Source of the DNA: Sphingorhabdus sp. Alg231-15
GTDB taxonomy: Bacteria; Pseudomonadota; Alphaproteobacteria; Sphingomonadales; Sphingomonadaceae
Length of the DNA stretch: 64,000 nt
Direction: 5' to 3'
Assembly (NCBI RefSeq): GCF_900149705.1
Contig: NZ_LT703001.1
Span: 806,001 to 870,000, forward strand
Each line of letters starts with the position of its first letter. The stretch's first letter is position 1. The notes under the pieces were generated by a model, which had not been told where the DNA came from, did not search any database, and saw only the letters and a list, made by a program, of their open reading frames with translations. Positions 45,759-55,746 of the stretch are shown in pieces. Made by a program: the position numbers and the translations under genes.

Positions 45759-45840
45759 TTGTTAATCGTGGTGCGGGGTACTAGGACGGTGCCTCGCACT
45801 GCGCTTCTGCATATTCCGAATCAAGGATCAGTTTTCTACC

Positions 45841-47223
45841 GTGACAGGCTCCATTCTCTTTTTACTGATCATCGTCCTTGGAGGCATGGCATGGTTTTTT
45901 GGCCGTGTTAAAGCGAATCGCTTTTTAAAGGACAGCACAAAAAGGGGAGAGGTCCATTCGCTTCCCAACTACCATGGCTGGTATGTCGCACTTTGGGCCA
46001 TCGGCCCTGCCCTGCTTTTTTTGCTCGTCTGGAATATTACTAGCCCAGCGCTGATAACTGATGCGGCGCTGGCCAGTCCGGCTGCCGAACAGTTGCCGCA
46101 AGACGCATTTGCACGTGGATCGATATTGGCGGAAGCACGTTCAATCGCGTCTGGCCAACAAGTCAAAGCGTTTAACCCGCTTTCCCAGTCGATGGTCGAG
46201 CCCTACAAGACCGCTATCATCTATTACCAGACTATAGGCGCAATTGCAGCGCTATTGCTGGTATTTGCGGGCGGTGCTTATTCCTGGCTGCGATTGAAGC
46301 CGGAGTTAAGGGCACGAACCAAGATAGAGCGGATTACGATGATGACCCTGCTCCTCGCATCGCTCATCGCAACAATTACAACAGTGGGTATATTTGCTTC
46401 GTTGATTTTTGAATCAGCGCGCTTCTTTTCGATGGTCTCGCCTATCGACTTTCTCTTTGGCACAGAATGGAACCCGAAAGCGGTAGCGGGTCCTCGCGGA
46501 GAAACCGGATTCGGCGCCATCCCCTTATTCTGGGGCACCGTGTTCATTGGCGCTATCATCGCAATGATAGTTGCTATTCCGCTAGGTTTGATGAGTGCGA
46601 TCTATCTCACTCAATATGCTCCAGCCAGGTTCCGCGCCTGGATGAAACCCATATTAGAAGTTCTCGCCGGGGTTCCGACGGTGGTCTATGGTTATTTCGC
46701 TGCCTTGACGGTTGCACCCGCCTTACGCGACTTTGCCGTTTCCATCGGGATTTCCGGAGCCTCTTCAGAATCTGCTTTAGCGGCTGGTGTGGTTATGGGG
46801 ATCATGATCATCCCGTTCGTCTCTTCGATGGCCGACGACAGCATTGCTGCGGTACCCAGCGCCATGCGCGATGGTTCTTTGGCCATGGGTGCGACGAACA
46901 GTGAAACCATTAAGAAAGTTCTGATCCCCGCAGCTTTGCCGGGCGTTGTGGGCGGTGTATTGCTGGCGGTTAGTCGGGCCATCGGAGAAACGATGATCGT
47001 GGTGATGGCCGCAGGCTTAGCTGCAAATATGACGGCCAACCCGTTTTCGAGCGTTACGACGGTGACCACCCAGATTGTGCAGTTGCTGACGGGTGACCAG
47101 GAGTTTGACAGTCCCAAAACGCTAGCGGCTTTTGCGCTTGGGCTGGTGCTGTTTATCGTGACCTTGCTGCTCAACCTCATCGCATTGAGAGTGGTGAAGA
47201 AATATCGGGAAGCTTATGAATAG
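45841..47223 (+). CDS. pstC: Phosphate ABC transporter permease PstC
   Basis: This 460-residue inner-membrane permease subunit of the Pst system is longer than the usual 320 residues or so, because of an N-terminal extension with two hydrophobic segments before the canonical six-helix core. The core is recognisable by SPIDFLFGTEWNPK, the translocation-channel helix region EVLAGVPTVVYGYFAALTV, and the ABC-contact loop in DGSLAMGATNSETIKKVLIP followed by AALPGVVGG. A GTG start is used. Its stop overlaps the pstA start by 8 bp. It acts with PstA and PstB in high-affinity uptake. Confidence 0.94.
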   Translation: MTGSILFLLIIVLGGMAWFFGRVKANRFLKDSTKRGEVHSLPNYHGWYVALWAIGPALLFLLVWNITSPALITDAALASPAAEQLPQDAFARGSILAEARSIASGQQVKAFNPLSQSMVEPYKTAIIYYQTIGAIAALLLVFAGGAYSWLRLKPELRARTKIERITMMTLLLASLIATITTVGIFASLIFESARFFSMVSPIDFLFGTEWNPKAVAGPRGETGFGAIPLFWGTVFIGAIIAMIVAIPLGLMSAIYLTQYAPARFRAWMKPILEVLAGVPTVVYGYFAALTVAPALRDFAVSIGISGASSESALAAGVVMGIMIIPFVSSMADDSIAAVPSAMRDGSLAMGATNSETIKKVLIPAALPGVVGGVLLAVSRAIGETMIVVMAAGLAANMTANPFSSVTTVTTQIVQLLTGDQEFDSPKTLAAFALGLVLFIVTLLLNLIALRVVKKYREAYE

Positions 47224-48484
47224 CACGACCGCCTTGGTAGAAGAACGCAATCCGACCGATTGGCACAGCAATGCCATGCAAACCCGCATTCGCAAGCGCT
47301 ATGCTGCCGAGCGACGGTTTAAAGCACTGGGCCTGGGCGCGATAATTCTGTCAGCAGGGTTCCTTGCCTTTCTCCTGATCGTGATGGTCGGCAATGGACT
47401 TCGCGGCTTCACCCAAACCGAGCTACCGGTCGAGATAGATTTCCCAGCGATGACCGGCGGTGCCTCGGCAAGTCAGTTTGAAGGTGCCAATGGAGAAGCC
47501 AATCTTCGGACATTAGGAGTCCGGGATATTGTGAACACCAGTGTCGAGATTCAATATGGCGAGGAAGGCAGCGCGATTTTCTCTGCGGGTGGGTGGCAAG
47601 CCGTCAGCGCAGCGATACTGAGCGATCCTGATTTGGTTGAGACAAAGACCACTTTCTATCTTCCAGCGGATTCAGAAATTGATGTTGCCTATAAGGGCGA
47701 TGGCAGTGCGTCGGCCGAGGCAAAAGTCACTGAACTGAACGACCAGTTGAGCACAGGGTTCAACTGGAATTTTCTGAGCAATTCCGACGCAACAGATCCC
47801 ATGCAAGTGGGGATATGGGGAGCACTTAAGGGCTCGCTGATCACCATGTTCATTACTTTGTTGATCGCCTTCCCGATCGGCGTGCTTTCAGCGCTCTATC
47901 TAGAAGAATATGCGCCGAAGAATCGCTTTACGGACCTGATTGAAGTTTCGATCAATAACCTCGCTGCGGTTCCATCGATAATCTTTGGTTTGCTTGGCTT
48001 GGCCGTGTTCCTCAATCTCTTTGGCTTGCCGCGATCCGCCGCATTGGTTGGTGGTCTGACTTTGGCTCTTATGACCATGCCGGTGATTGTTATATCAGGG
48101 CGCAATGCTGTCAAAGCCGTTCCACCATCCATTCGCGAGGCCGCTTTGGGGATCGGTGCCAGTCAAATGCAGGTTGTGTTCCATCATGTCTTGCCGCTCG
48201 CCCTGCCCGGCATCCTGACCGGTACAATAATCGGTATGGCTCGTGCGCTAGGTGAAACTGCGCCACTGTTGATGATCGGTATGCGCGCCTTTATCGCAAC
48301 GCCGCCGGGCGGCATTGTTGAGCCCGCTACCGTTCTTCCGGTGCAGATTTTTCTCTGGTCCGATGAAGTGAATCGCGGATTCGTAGAGAAAACCTCTGCA
48401 GCGATAATCGTCTTGCTTCTGTTCCTTCTCACAATGAACGCTCTTGCCATTTATTTGCGCAATCGTTTTGAAACCCGCTGGTAG
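47216..48484 (+). CDS. pstA: Phosphate ABC transporter permease PstA
   Basis: This second permease subunit (422 residues) again carries an N-terminal extension ahead of the six-helix core. The core has [20 protein letters not shown] and [20 protein letters not shown], then ABC-contact loop [21 protein letters not shown] soluble domain of about 130 residues (roughly 70-200) lies between the first helix and the core, an enlarged form seen in alphaproteobacterial PstA. It overlaps pstC by 8 bp and precedes pstB by 8 bp. Confidence 0.94.
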   Translation: MNSTTALVEERNPTDWHSNAMQTRIRKRYAAERRFKALGLGAIILSAGFLAFLLIVMVGNGLRGFTQTELPVEIDFPAMTGGASASQFEGANGEANLRTLGVRDIVNTSVEIQYGEEGSAIFSAGGWQAVSAAILSDPDLVETKTTFYLPADSEIDVAYKGDGSASAEAKVTELNDQLSTGFNWNFLSNSDATDPMQVGIWGALKGSLITMFITLLIAFPIGVLSALYLEEYAPKNRFTDLIEVSINNLAAVPSIIFGLLGLAVFLNLFGLPRSAALVGGLTLALMTMPVIVISGRNAVKAVPPSIREAALGIGASQMQVVFHHVLPLALPGILTGTIIGMARALGETAPLLMIGMRAFIATPPGGIVEPATVLPVQIFLWSDEVNRGFVEKTSAAIIVLLLFLLTMNALAIYLRNRFETRW

Positions 48485-48492
48485 ATGATAAT

Positions 48493-49335
48493 ATGACCGA
48501 GTTACTCGATAGCACCAGTTCCAGTGAAAGTCCGACTATGACCGAATCCGCTGCATCCGCCATCTCTGCCGGCGACGGGCCTCTGAAAATGACCACCCGC
48601 AATGTGGATGTTTTCTATGGCGAGAAACAGGCCATTAAAGATGTTTCGATTGATGTGACCATGGATAATGTCACGGCTTTCATCGGTCCTTCTGGCTGCG
48701 GGAAGTCGACCTTCCTGCGTTGTTTGAACCGGATGAATGACACGATACCGATCGCTAAAGTCACCGGTGATATCACCCTCGAAGGCGAGGACATTTACGC
48801 GCCTCAAATGGATGTTGTGCAGCTGCGTGCGCGGGTTGGCATGGTCTTTCAAAAACCAAATCCTTTTCCCAAGTCCATCTATGACAATATCGCCTATGGC
48901 CCACGCATTCACGGGCTTGCCAGTAGCAAAGATGAACTGGACAATATCGTCGAAACGTCACTCCAGCGCGCCGGTTTGTTGGGCGAGGTACAGGACCGGT
49001 TGCAGGATAGCGGAACCGCATTGTCTGGTGGTCAACAGCAAAGACTATGCATTGCGCGCGCAATTGCAGTCGATCCCGAAGTCATTCTGATGGATGAGCC
49101 CTGCTCTGCGCTTGACCCCATCGCCACGGCCAAGATTGAAGAGCTGATTCATGAGCTCCGCGGGAAATATGCTATCGTTATCGTGACGCACAATATGCAG
49201 CAAGCTGCCCGTGTGTCGCAACGAACCGCCTTTTTCCATTTGGGAACACTGGTTGAATATGGCGTAACATCAGACATATTCACCAATCCCACGGAAGAAA
49301 AAACGAGAGACTATATTACCGGACGCTACGGATAG
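48493..49335 (+). CDS. pstB: Phosphate ABC transporter ATPase PstB
   Basis: This cytoplasmic ATPase of the Pst transporter has the Walker A motif GPSGCGKST at about residues 65-73, the ABC signature [17 protein letters not shown] at about 176-192, and Walker [14 protein letters not shown] at about 197-209. The phosphate-type PstB marker sequence [11 protein letters not shown] is present. The N-terminal 30 residues are a low-complexity Ser/Thr/Glu extension. It lies between pstA and phoU in the usual order. Confidence 0.97.
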   Translation: MTELLDSTSSSESPTMTESAASAISAGDGPLKMTTRNVDVFYGEKQAIKDVSIDVTMDNVTAFIGPSGCGKSTFLRCLNRMNDTIPIAKVTGDITLEGEDIYAPQMDVVQLRARVGMVFQKPNPFPKSIYDNIAYGPRIHGLASSKDELDNIVETSLQRAGLLGEVQDRLQDSGTALSGGQQQRLCIARAIAVDPEVILMDEPCSALDPIATAKIEELIHELRGKYAIVIVTHNMQQAARVSQRTAFFHLGTLVEYGVTSDIFTNPTEEKTRDYITGRYG

Positions 49336-49364
49336 CAGCCCAAATAGGGGAAGGAACCCGACAG

Positions 49365-50093
49365 ATGCCAAATAGCGGCGCAGAACATACCGTTAAAGCC
49401 TTTGACACCGACATTAACGAATTGCGCGGCATGGTCGCGGAAATCGGCGGTCGTAGCGAGCAGGCCATTTCCAAGGCGATGCGCGCATTGGAAAAGCATG
49501 ACCTGAAGCTGGCCGAAGAAGTTGTCGCTGAAGACAAGTTGATCGATGATCTGGAAAAACGCATTGATGATCTGACTTTCCAGACTATCGCCTTGCGGGC
49601 ACCGATGGCTGATGATTTGCGCGAGTTGATTGCGACCTTCAAAATATCGGGAGTTGTCGAACGGATAGGCGATTATGCGAAAAATATCGCAAAACGTGTT
49701 CCCGTAATCGCCAGTACACATAAACTGGGCCCAGCATCCCTGCTGCCGTCCATGTCGAATATTGCTTCACAACTGGTACGCGATTCTCTTGAGGCTTTTG
49801 CGCGGCGCGATGCGGATCTTGCCCTGGAAGTCAGTGAACGGGATCAAATCGTCGATGACTTCTACACCAGCATCTTTCGGTCTGTGATCACCTATATGAT
49901 CGAAAACCCGAAGGACATCGGGGAAGCCGCCCATCTGCTTTTCATCGCCAAGAACTTGGAAAGAATAGGCGATCACGCCACCAATGTCGCGGAAATGGTC
50001 TATTTCGCTGCTAAAGGCGAACCGATGCCGGAACGGGATCGCGGCGAAAATCCAACTGATCTTTTGGAGGAACCAAGCGGAGATAGCGAATAA
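49365..50093 (+). CDS. phoU: Phosphate transport regulator PhoU
   Basis: This all-helical protein of two PhoU repeats (242 residues) links Pst transport to PhoR and prevents pho-regulon induction when phosphate is ample. The repeats carry the acidic metal-binding motif (EDKLIDDLEKRIDD in the first, ERDQIVDDFYTSIF in the second), each followed by the usual IAKNLERIGDHATN-type segment (VVERIGDYAKNIA and NLERIGDHATNVA). Its TAATG overlaps phoB by 1 bp. Confidence 0.96.
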   Translation: MPNSGAEHTVKAFDTDINELRGMVAEIGGRSEQAISKAMRALEKHDLKLAEEVVAEDKLIDDLEKRIDDLTFQTIALRAPMADDLRELIATFKISGVVERIGDYAKNIAKRVPVIASTHKLGPASLLPSMSNIASQLVRDSLEAFARRDADLALEVSERDQIVDDFYTSIFRSVITYMIENPKDIGEAAHLLFIAKNLERIGDHATNVAEMVYFAAKGEPMPERDRGENPTDLLEEPSGDSE

Positions 50094-50788
50094 TGTCCAA
50101 CGCAAAGCTTTTACTGGTTGAAGACGATGCTGCACTGGCGGAGCTGCTATCATGGAATTTCAAAAAAGAAGAATATGATGTCATTCACACGGCAGACGGT
50201 GAGGAAGCCCTTCTGTTGGTCAAAGAAAACCGCCCAGATGTCATTTTGCTCGACTGGATGATCGAGAACCTTTCCGGCATTGAAGTATGCCGACGTCTGC
50301 GCCGTTCACCGGAAACAGCCAATATCCCTATTATCATGCTCACTGCACGTGGTGAGGAAGAGGACAAGATTCGCGGCTTGGAAACCGGGGCAGATGACTA
50401 CATCACAAAGCCATTTAGCCCACGGGAACTGATCGCACGGGTTAAAGCGGTGTTGCGGCGCGTTCGCCCTGCCCTGGCGGGCGAGAAACTGGCCTTTGGC
50501 GACCTGGAAATGGACACCGTCGGTCATAAGGTGAAACGCAGTGGCGATACCATACCGCTTGGCCCAACAGAGTTCCGTCTATTGCGCCATTTTCTGGAAC
50601 ATCCCAACTGGGTATTCTCCCGCGAGCGTTTGCTCGACAGCGTCTGGGGTCAGGATAGCGATATAGAATTGCGGACCGTTGATGTGCACATCCGCCGTCT
50701 CCGCAAAGCTTTGAATGCAAACCAACGTCCGGATATCATTCGAACTGTGCGTTCTGCCGGCTATGCACTGGATACCGAAGCGGCTTGA
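50093..50788 (+). CDS. phoB: Phosphate regulon response regulator PhoB
   Basis: This OmpR-family response regulator activates the pho genes when phosphorylated by PhoR. The receiver domain has the acidic pocket VEDD and phospho-Asp54 (VILLDWMIEN), with the conserved Lys in ITKPFSPREL. The C-terminal winged helix has LGPTEFRLLRHFLEHPNWVF and TVDVHIRRLRKALN, as in PhoB. It ends 24 bp before a strong terminator. It is the likely binder of the Pho box at 44594. Confidence 0.97.
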   Translation: MSNAKLLLVEDDAALAELLSWNFKKEEYDVIHTADGEEALLLVKENRPDVILLDWMIENLSGIEVCRRLRRSPETANIPIIMLTARGEEEDKIRGLETGADDYITKPFSPRELIARVKAVLRRVRPALAGEKLAFGDLEMDTVGHKVKRSGDTIPLGPTEFRLLRHFLEHPNWVFSRERLLDSVWGQDSDIELRTVDVHIRRLRKALNANQRPDIIRTVRSAGYALDTEAA

Positions 50789-50811
50789 GCCTTTGAGATT
50801 GTTGGACATAA

Positions 50812-50836
50812 AAAAGGCCGGTCAAACCGGCCTTTT
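50812..50836. terminator. Bidirectional terminator between phoB and the phosphate porin gene
   Basis: AAAAGGCCGGT, loop CAA and ACCGGCCTTTT form a perfect 11-pair stem with A- and T-tracts on both sides. It ends the rightward pho-pst operon and the leftward porin gene. Confidence 0.92.
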
Positions 50837-50856
50837 ATTTGTTCTGTCTGCGATCA

Positions 50857-52212
50857 CTAGAACGCAATTTGCGCTCGTGCTCCAATGACATCGACCGAGT
50901 AATCCTCTGGCGCACCGGTCACGATGCCCAGCGCATTACCATAAGACAAGTGGCCATAGTTCACCAGAAAGCGGACATAGTTGACTGGCGTCCAGATCAA
51001 TGAAGCCATGTAGCCATCCTGGGTACCGCCGATAACACCCGCATCTGTCAGATCGAGCCGGTCATAGCGCACATTCACTTGCCAGGCGCCAGAACCGCCA
51101 GAACCAACCGGATTTTTTACCTTCACGCCTTTGAAAACACCGCCTCGATATTCCCGTTTGTCGTCTGTCAGGAACAAACCAGCTTCCACCGAACCGCCAA
51201 AGAAGGTCGGATTGGCCAATCCAGGCCGGCTGACCTTTGCCCAGTGGGTTTCAGCGGCGGCGTGAAAGCGGCCAGAGATAACCGCAGCTTCAAGGCCATA
51301 GGTGAGCTGTTCTTCGGCGTCGATACTTCCGGTATTGATGAAACGTGTATCCACGCTGTGGATGAGAGGACGTTGACGATAGCGCAGCGAATCAATTTCA
51401 TCGCCTAGGTCCTTCCAGTGGACAGAACCACCAAGATGAAGCTGTGCATCACCCAGTTTCGGCGCAAAGACAACACGTCCGTCCAGACCGATGCTGTCAT
51501 TGCCATCGCTCAAGTCATCGATATTGTCAGTAAAAACACCACCTTGTAGCAGGAGATCACCCGTTTTGTAGGCTGCAGACACACCAACCTGCCGCTGGAA
51601 CCCGAAAGCATCGGTAAAGGCTGATCGCTCGATAAAACTGGTGTCGTTACTGCTCGATAGTTCTTCCAGGGACTGGAAGTTATTATGCTGACCAACTGTT
51701 ATCGTCAGACCGCCATCTTTATAATCCAGATAAGCATCAGTCAGTTCGACGCCATCCAGCAGATCGGCTTCAAGCTTGTAGCCGAAACCGCCTGGGATCT
51801 TGCCCTGGACGCCCAAACGAACGCGGCGCGCTTCATTGGAAAAGCCTTCGCCTGGAATATCAATTGTCGAAGGCACGGATGAGAGATTGTTGAAGTCATA
51901 GAGAATACGACCGCGTGGTTTGAAACTCCAACCGTCGTCAGTTTTGATCTCAGGAGCACCTTTAAACTTGATGCTGGTCTTTTCTTTGGCCTGCGCCACT
52001 TTCTCGACCTCGGCGACTTGTTTTCTTTGCTCTTGCTGCACAGTTTCGACATTGCCGAGCTGCGCGCGCAGACTAACAACTTCCTGCTCCAACTGGTTCA
52101 ATCGTTCCAGAAGCGCCGCTGCCTGTTCACTAGAAATTTGGGCTGCAAAAGCCTGACTGGGCAGCAATGCCAGAATTGCTGCGCCTGCTGCGAGTGTAGA
52201 TTTGATTTTCAT
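50857..52212 (-). CDS. OprP/OprO-type phosphate-selective porin
   Basis: This is an outer-membrane beta-barrel of about 450 residues. A signal peptide (MKIKSTLAAGAAILALLPSQAFA) is followed by a short coiled-coil segment (ALLERLNQLEQEVVSLRAQL, residues about 32-55) of the kind that trimerises OprP-like porins, then a barrel domain with FKPRGRILYDFNNLS. The C terminus ends GARAQIAF with the final aromatic residue of barrel proteins. ATG 52212 is preferred. The position converging on the pho-pst operon supports a role in phosphate or polyphosphate entry. I found no Pho box upstream, so its regulation by PhoB is not shown by the sequence. Confidence 0.88.
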   Translation of the reverse strand: MKIKSTLAAGAAILALLPSQAFAAQISSEQAAALLERLNQLEQEVVSLRAQLGNVETVQQEQRKQVAEVEKVAQAKEKTSIKFKGAPEIKTDDGWSFKPRGRILYDFNNLSSVPSTIDIPGEGFSNEARRVRLGVQGKIPGGFGYKLEADLLDGVELTDAYLDYKDGGLTITVGQHNNFQSLEELSSSNDTSFIERSAFTDAFGFQRQVGVSAAYKTGDLLLQGGVFTDNIDDLSDGNDSIGLDGRVVFAPKLGDAQLHLGGSVHWKDLGDEIDSLRYRQRPLIHSVDTRFINTGSIDAEEQLTYGLEAAVISGRFHAAAETHWAKVSRPGLANPTFFGGSVEAGLFLTDDKREYRGGVFKGVKVKNPVGSGGSGAWQVNVRYDRLDLTDAGVIGGTQDGYMASLIWTPVNYVRFLVNYGHLSYGNALGIVTGAPEDYSVDVIGARAQIAF

Positions 52213-52345
52213 CTTTTTAGAGTTCCCAGACCATATCATGAATGATTGATGTCGGCTCTATGATGGTTACGTTTCGAAAAAACGTCTTTTTTGTTTCAGT
52301 TTTTTTACGAAGATTTCTGAAGCAAGAAATTCTGACGAGACTGGC

Positions 52346-52702
52346 TTATTCCGCGACCAGTTTCATCAATCGGCGCTCCATGGGGGCTAGCACTCCGGCA
52401 AGTTCATGGCCGCGCTTCAATATCTGGCCATGCTCACCATGCAGCGTCCATATACCTTGTTTGTTGCGATTGGCCGGGCGCTTTTCAATCCGCATCTGGG
52501 GTCTTTCCGAGGTCCGGCGAAAGGCCGCAAAAATGGCGGCGTCCTTCCCCATATCCATAGCATAATCTCGCCAGTGGCCAGCGGCGACCATCCGTCCATA
52601 GAGATTGAAAATGCGTTCCATCTCTTTGCGTTCAAATCCCACCTGAACAGGTGTATCGGTTTTATTGGGAAAAGATGAAACGTTGGAACTGTCGGAACGC
52701 AT
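52346..52702 (-). CDS. DUF2794 family protein
   Basis: This 118-residue soluble protein of the alphaproteobacterial DUF2794 family has the sequence FERKEMERIFNLYGRMVAAG and WRDYAMDMGKDAAIFAAFRR, then GQILKRGHELAGVL near the C terminus. Function is unknown. The family is conserved in alphaproteobacteria. Its ATG overlaps the cysE stop (ATGA), so the two are co-translated. Confidence 0.88.
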   Translation of the reverse strand: MRSDSSNVSSFPNKTDTPVQVGFERKEMERIFNLYGRMVAAGHWRDYAMDMGKDAAIFAAFRRTSERPQMRIEKRPANRNKQGIWTLHGEHGQILKRGHELAGVLAPMERRLMKLVAE

Positions 52703-53406
52703 CAGGCGCTGTCTCGTTTACTTTCTGATTCGTCACCATCCGCGTTGTCACGTCCCTCTGCATAGGCAGCAATTCTCTTTTGCAGCTGCTCCATCTCACA
52801 TTGCAGAATTTCGAGCTTCTGCGTTGAAGGGTCAAAAACCTCGCTGCACGGAGTTCCGTACGGGGTAAATTCTTCCTGATATTGCTCAACCTGGACCAGT
52901 GTAGGACGTGCGCGTACACCGACCATTGTCGCACCTTCCGGTACGTCCTGCGTAACCACGGCATTGGCACCTATGCGCGACCTTTTGCCGACGATTATCG
53001 GCCCCAATATCTGCGCGCCGGATCCCAGAATCGTATCATCTTCAATCGTCGGATGACGTTTGCCGCCCACGCCATTGGTCGGATTGGTCCCACCTAGCGT
53101 GACACATTGATATATGGTTACATTGTCGCCAATTTCTGCGGTCTCACCGATCACCGAAAAGCCGTGATCAATGAACAGATGACGTCCGATCTTTGCTCCG
53201 GGATGAATATCAATCGCGGTGAACAGACGCGAAATATGATTCACAAAGCGTGCAAAGAAATAGAGTTCTCCCTTGAACAACCAATGGGCAACCCGATGTA
53301 ACCCTACAGCCAGTACGCCGGGATAGAGCAGCACTTCCCAACGGGAGCGAGGAGCAGGGTCCCGCGCTTTTATTGAATCCAAATATTCACCCAGATCGCG
53401 AAACAT
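52702..53406 (-). CDS. cysE: Serine O-acetyltransferase
   Basis: This enzyme acetylates serine, the first step of cysteine synthesis. A left-handed beta-helix is formed by hexapeptide repeats (IDIHPGAKIGRHLFIDHGFS, GDNVTIYQCVTLGGT, GSGAQILGPIIVG). The catalytic His lies in DHGFSVIGE, and the active-site GGT and GKRHPTI loop are also there. It is a shorter EpsC-type form of 234 residues with a charged C-terminal tail (ESESKRDSA). It is divergent from oxyR. Confidence 0.95.
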   Translation of the reverse strand: MFRDLGEYLDSIKARDPAPRSRWEVLLYPGVLAVGLHRVAHWLFKGELYFFARFVNHISRLFTAIDIHPGAKIGRHLFIDHGFSVIGETAEIGDNVTIYQCVTLGGTNPTNGVGGKRHPTIEDDTILGSGAQILGPIIVGKRSRIGANAVVTQDVPEGATMVGVRARPTLVQVEQYQEEFTPYGTPCSEVFDPSTQKLEILQCEMEQLQKRIAAYAEGRDNADGDESESKRDSA

Positions 53407-53555
53407 GTTTTTCTCCGGCGATTTTACACGTCCTAAGTTAGTGGCCCGACCATTATATTTCCAGTCCTTTCTTGCAACCTATTTGGAAAGACCATTTTTC
53501 CTCTCGCATTTATCACTAAATTGAATTATTATTCAAAAACTCATCGAAGGAATGA

Positions 53556-54482
53556 ATGATTTCTAACTACCTACCAACACTCAAACAGCTGCAATATCTG
53601 GTATCACTCGAAGAACATGGCCATTTCGGGCGAGCGGCGGAAGCCTGCTATGTTACGCAATCCACATTGTCCGCCGGCATCAAAGAACTGGAAACGCTGC
53701 TCGACATCATGTTGGTGGAACGCACCCGTCGCGTGGTCCGCTTTACGGAACTTGGCAAAAAAATGGTGGAAAAGTCGCACCGCATATTGCGTGAAGCCGA
53801 AGAATTGACTGACATGGCCCGTTCCGCTGGCCAGCCGCTGGTTGGTGACATTCGGATGAGTGTCATCCCGACAATCGCCCCCTTTCTTCTGCCGAAGCTT
53901 CTCAAGCGCTTGCGCACAGAGCGACCGGAGCTCAAATTATATCTTAAAGAAGAAACCAGCCAGGCTGCCTGTGATTCCCTCAGCCATGGTCAGGTCGATT
54001 GTGTTTTGCTGGCCCAGCCTTTCGCTTGCGGTGACGTAGATTCAGAACTGTTGTTCAATGACGAAATTCTCATAGCCTTCCCGAAGGATGATCCACGCGA
54101 CCCGCCCAAACTGGTCGATCCGGCGCTTATTGACGAAAACCGACTTTTGCTATTGGAAGACGGACATTGCTTGAAGGACCATGCTCTGGCTGCTTGTAAT
54201 CGGCCGGAACTTCGTGCTTCGGCACGGATGATGGGTACGTCGCTTCATACTTTGGTACAGATGGTCGACAACGGACTAGGGCTAACCCTGTTGCCGAAGA
54301 TGGCTATTGATAGCGGTATATTGGCTGATACCGAAATACTCGCGCGCCCGATCAAATCCGATCGTGCCTTTCGCGATATCGCCCTGGTCTGGCGGAAAAA
54401 CAGCCCGCGGAAAGATGAGTTTCGCCTTCTGGCGGAAATTATGCGCCAAGGCCAAAGCTGGGTTACCGATAAATCGGCTTAA
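53556..54482 (+). CDS. oxyR: Hydrogen-peroxide-sensing LysR-type regulator OxyR
   Basis: This 308-residue LysR-family activator has an N-terminal winged helix (LKQLQYLVSLEEHGHFGRAA, then YVTQSTLSAGIKELE) and a sensor domain in which Cys205 and Cys214 lie in DGHCLKDHALAAC. The spacing of nine residues matches the peroxide-reactive cysteine pair of E. coli OxyR (199 and 208). This identifies it as OxyR rather than a generic LysR protein. Target genes probably include katG, 21 kb away. It is divergent from cysE and its stop overlaps the convergent moaE stop by 4 bp. Confidence 0.95.
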   Translation: MISNYLPTLKQLQYLVSLEEHGHFGRAAEACYVTQSTLSAGIKELETLLDIMLVERTRRVVRFTELGKKMVEKSHRILREAEELTDMARSAGQPLVGDIRMSVIPTIAPFLLPKLLKRLRTERPELKLYLKEETSQAACDSLSHGQVDCVLLAQPFACGDVDSELLFNDEILIAFPKDDPRDPPKLVDPALIDENRLLLLEDGHCLKDHALAACNRPELRASARMMGTSLHTLVQMVDNGLGLTLLPKMAIDSGILADTEILARPIKSDRAFRDIALVWRKNSPRKDEFRLLAEIMRQGQSWVTDKSA

Positions 54483-54922
54483 TGATCCCAGCTTGATGCG
54501 GCATCAATATCTGATTGGCGTTCCTCCACCCAGTTTTCGGTACCATCTTGCATTATCTCTTTTTTCCAGAACGGCGCCACCGTCTTCAGCTGATCCATGA
54601 TGTAAGAACATGCCTCGATCGCTGCCTGTCGATGATCCGAGCACGTGCAGGCCAGTACAATTTGTTCACCCAGCTGCAGTCGTCCGACCCTGTGAATCAC
54701 GGTGATTCCATGCAGATCCCATTTCTGATCAGCCGCATCAGCGATTTTGCGCAAGGCCTTCTCGGTCATCGCCGGATAATGTTCCAGTTCCAATGCTGAT
54801 AGCGAGCCATCACACCGAACTTGCCCGACAAAACTGGCTACAGCACCACCACCAAGACCAGATAATTGAGAAATTTCCGATCCAGCATCAAAATCCTCCT
54901 TCAATATCCGGATCTTGATCAT
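54479..54922 (-). CDS. moaE: Molybdopterin synthase catalytic subunit
   Basis: MoaE, with MoaD, inserts two sulfurs into precursor Z to form molybdopterin, the cofactor that nitrate reductase needs. Motifs: GAVASFVGQVR, LELEHYPAMTEKALRKIAD, VIHRVGRLQLGEQIVLACT and the catalytic lysines in APFWKKEIMQDG. Length (147) is normal. It overlaps moaD by 4 bp (ATGA). Confidence 0.96.
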   Translation of the reverse strand: MIKIRILKEDFDAGSEISQLSGLGGGAVASFVGQVRCDGSLSALELEHYPAMTEKALRKIADAADQKWDLHGITVIHRVGRLQLGEQIVLACTCSDHRQAAIEACSYIMDQLKTVAPFWKKEIMQDGTENWVEERQSDIDAASSWDH

Positions 54923-55182
54923 CCGCCTGTTACCGGCGGAAATATCGCCAGCTCCTTTGCTTCACGAAAAGTGGCATCCAGCCTGACAAAATCCTGATCA
55001 AGGGCAAACCGAAGCCTCTCCGTATCGGAAAAAACATCCCGATAGACAGCTTCCTGGTCTTTCAGATATTCGAGAAGTTCGCCAATGGTACCAATGCCAT
55101 CAGGACATTCGATCATATCATGGTCTCGGCCTAGCCGTTCCTTTACCCATGCAAAATAGACGATGTTAAGTTGCTTTGACAT
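54919..55182 (-). CDS. moaD: Molybdopterin synthase sulfur carrier subunit
   Basis: This 87-residue ubiquitin-like protein ends in FPPVTGG, the Gly-Gly C terminus thiocarboxylated during molybdopterin synthesis. N-terminal NIVYFAWVKERLGRDHD and the central GELLEYLKDQ are typical of MoaD. It lies between pgsA (12 bp gap) and moaE (ATGA overlap). Molybdopterin supply fits the presence of narG. Confidence 0.94.
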   Translation of the reverse strand: MSKQLNIVYFAWVKERLGRDHDMIECPDGIGTIGELLEYLKDQEAVYRDVFSDTERLRFALDQDFVRLDATFREAKELAIFPPVTGG

Positions 55183-55194
55183 TGTTGATGAATA

Positions 55195-55746
55195 TTAGTC
55201 CATGTGCTTCAAGCCGACACGAAGATAGTCCCAGCCAGTTATAAGCGTCAATATCGCTGCGGCCCAAAGCGTCCAGATTCCGACAGTTTGGATAAACTCA
55301 AAATGCGGCAATCCCCCTGCCAATATCAACGCGCCCAATGATATAAGTTGGAAGGTGGTTTTCCATTTGGCCAGCTGGGAAACCGGCACGCTCACTTGCA
55401 AGCCTGCCAAAAATTCGCGTAACCCGGACACTGCAATTTCCCGCAACAATATGATCAATGCGGCAATGACGTTATAGCCTTCTATATCACCTGTCGCACA
55501 AAGGATAAGGATGACCGAAGCGACCATGATTTTATCCGCAATCGGATCAAGAAATATTCCAAGCTTTGAGACTGTTCCCTGGGACCGGGCAAGATAGCCA
55601 TCAAAGTAATCCGTGATCGCCATCAATGCATAAAGGACGGTCGCCAGCAAGTAACCGAGTTTCCAGTCCGGCCACCACAGCAGACCAACCAGAAAAGGCA
55701 CAGTGAATATCCGCGAGAGCGTCAAAATATTTGGAAGATTCAACAT
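55195..55746 (-). CDS. pgsA: CDP-diacylglycerol-glycerol-3-phosphate 3-phosphatidyltransferase
   Basis: PgsA makes phosphatidylglycerol phosphate in the inner membrane. The CDP-alcohol motif is complete: DYFDGYLARSQGTVSKLGIF followed by LDPIADK, with the metal-binding aspartates. About five membrane helices are seen. ATG 55746 (MLNLPNILTLSRI) is preferred to ATG 55761, as GGGAG precedes it. It heads pgsA-moaD-moaE, a frequent alphaproteobacterial arrangement. Confidence 0.95.
   Translation of the reverse strand: MLNLPNILTLSRIFTVPFLVGLLWWPDWKLGYLLATVLYALMAITDYFDGYLARSQGTVSKLGIFLDPIADKIMVASVILILCATGDIEGYNVIAALIILLREIAVSGLREFLAGLQVSVPVSQLAKWKTTFQLISLGALILAGGLPHFEFIQTVGIWTLWAAAILTLITGWDYLRVGLKHMD

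Noticed and set aside
52213-52345. Pho box ahead of the phosphate-type porin
   Set aside because: No pair of CTGTCAT-like half-sites at 11-bp spacing was found on either strand in the upstream region.
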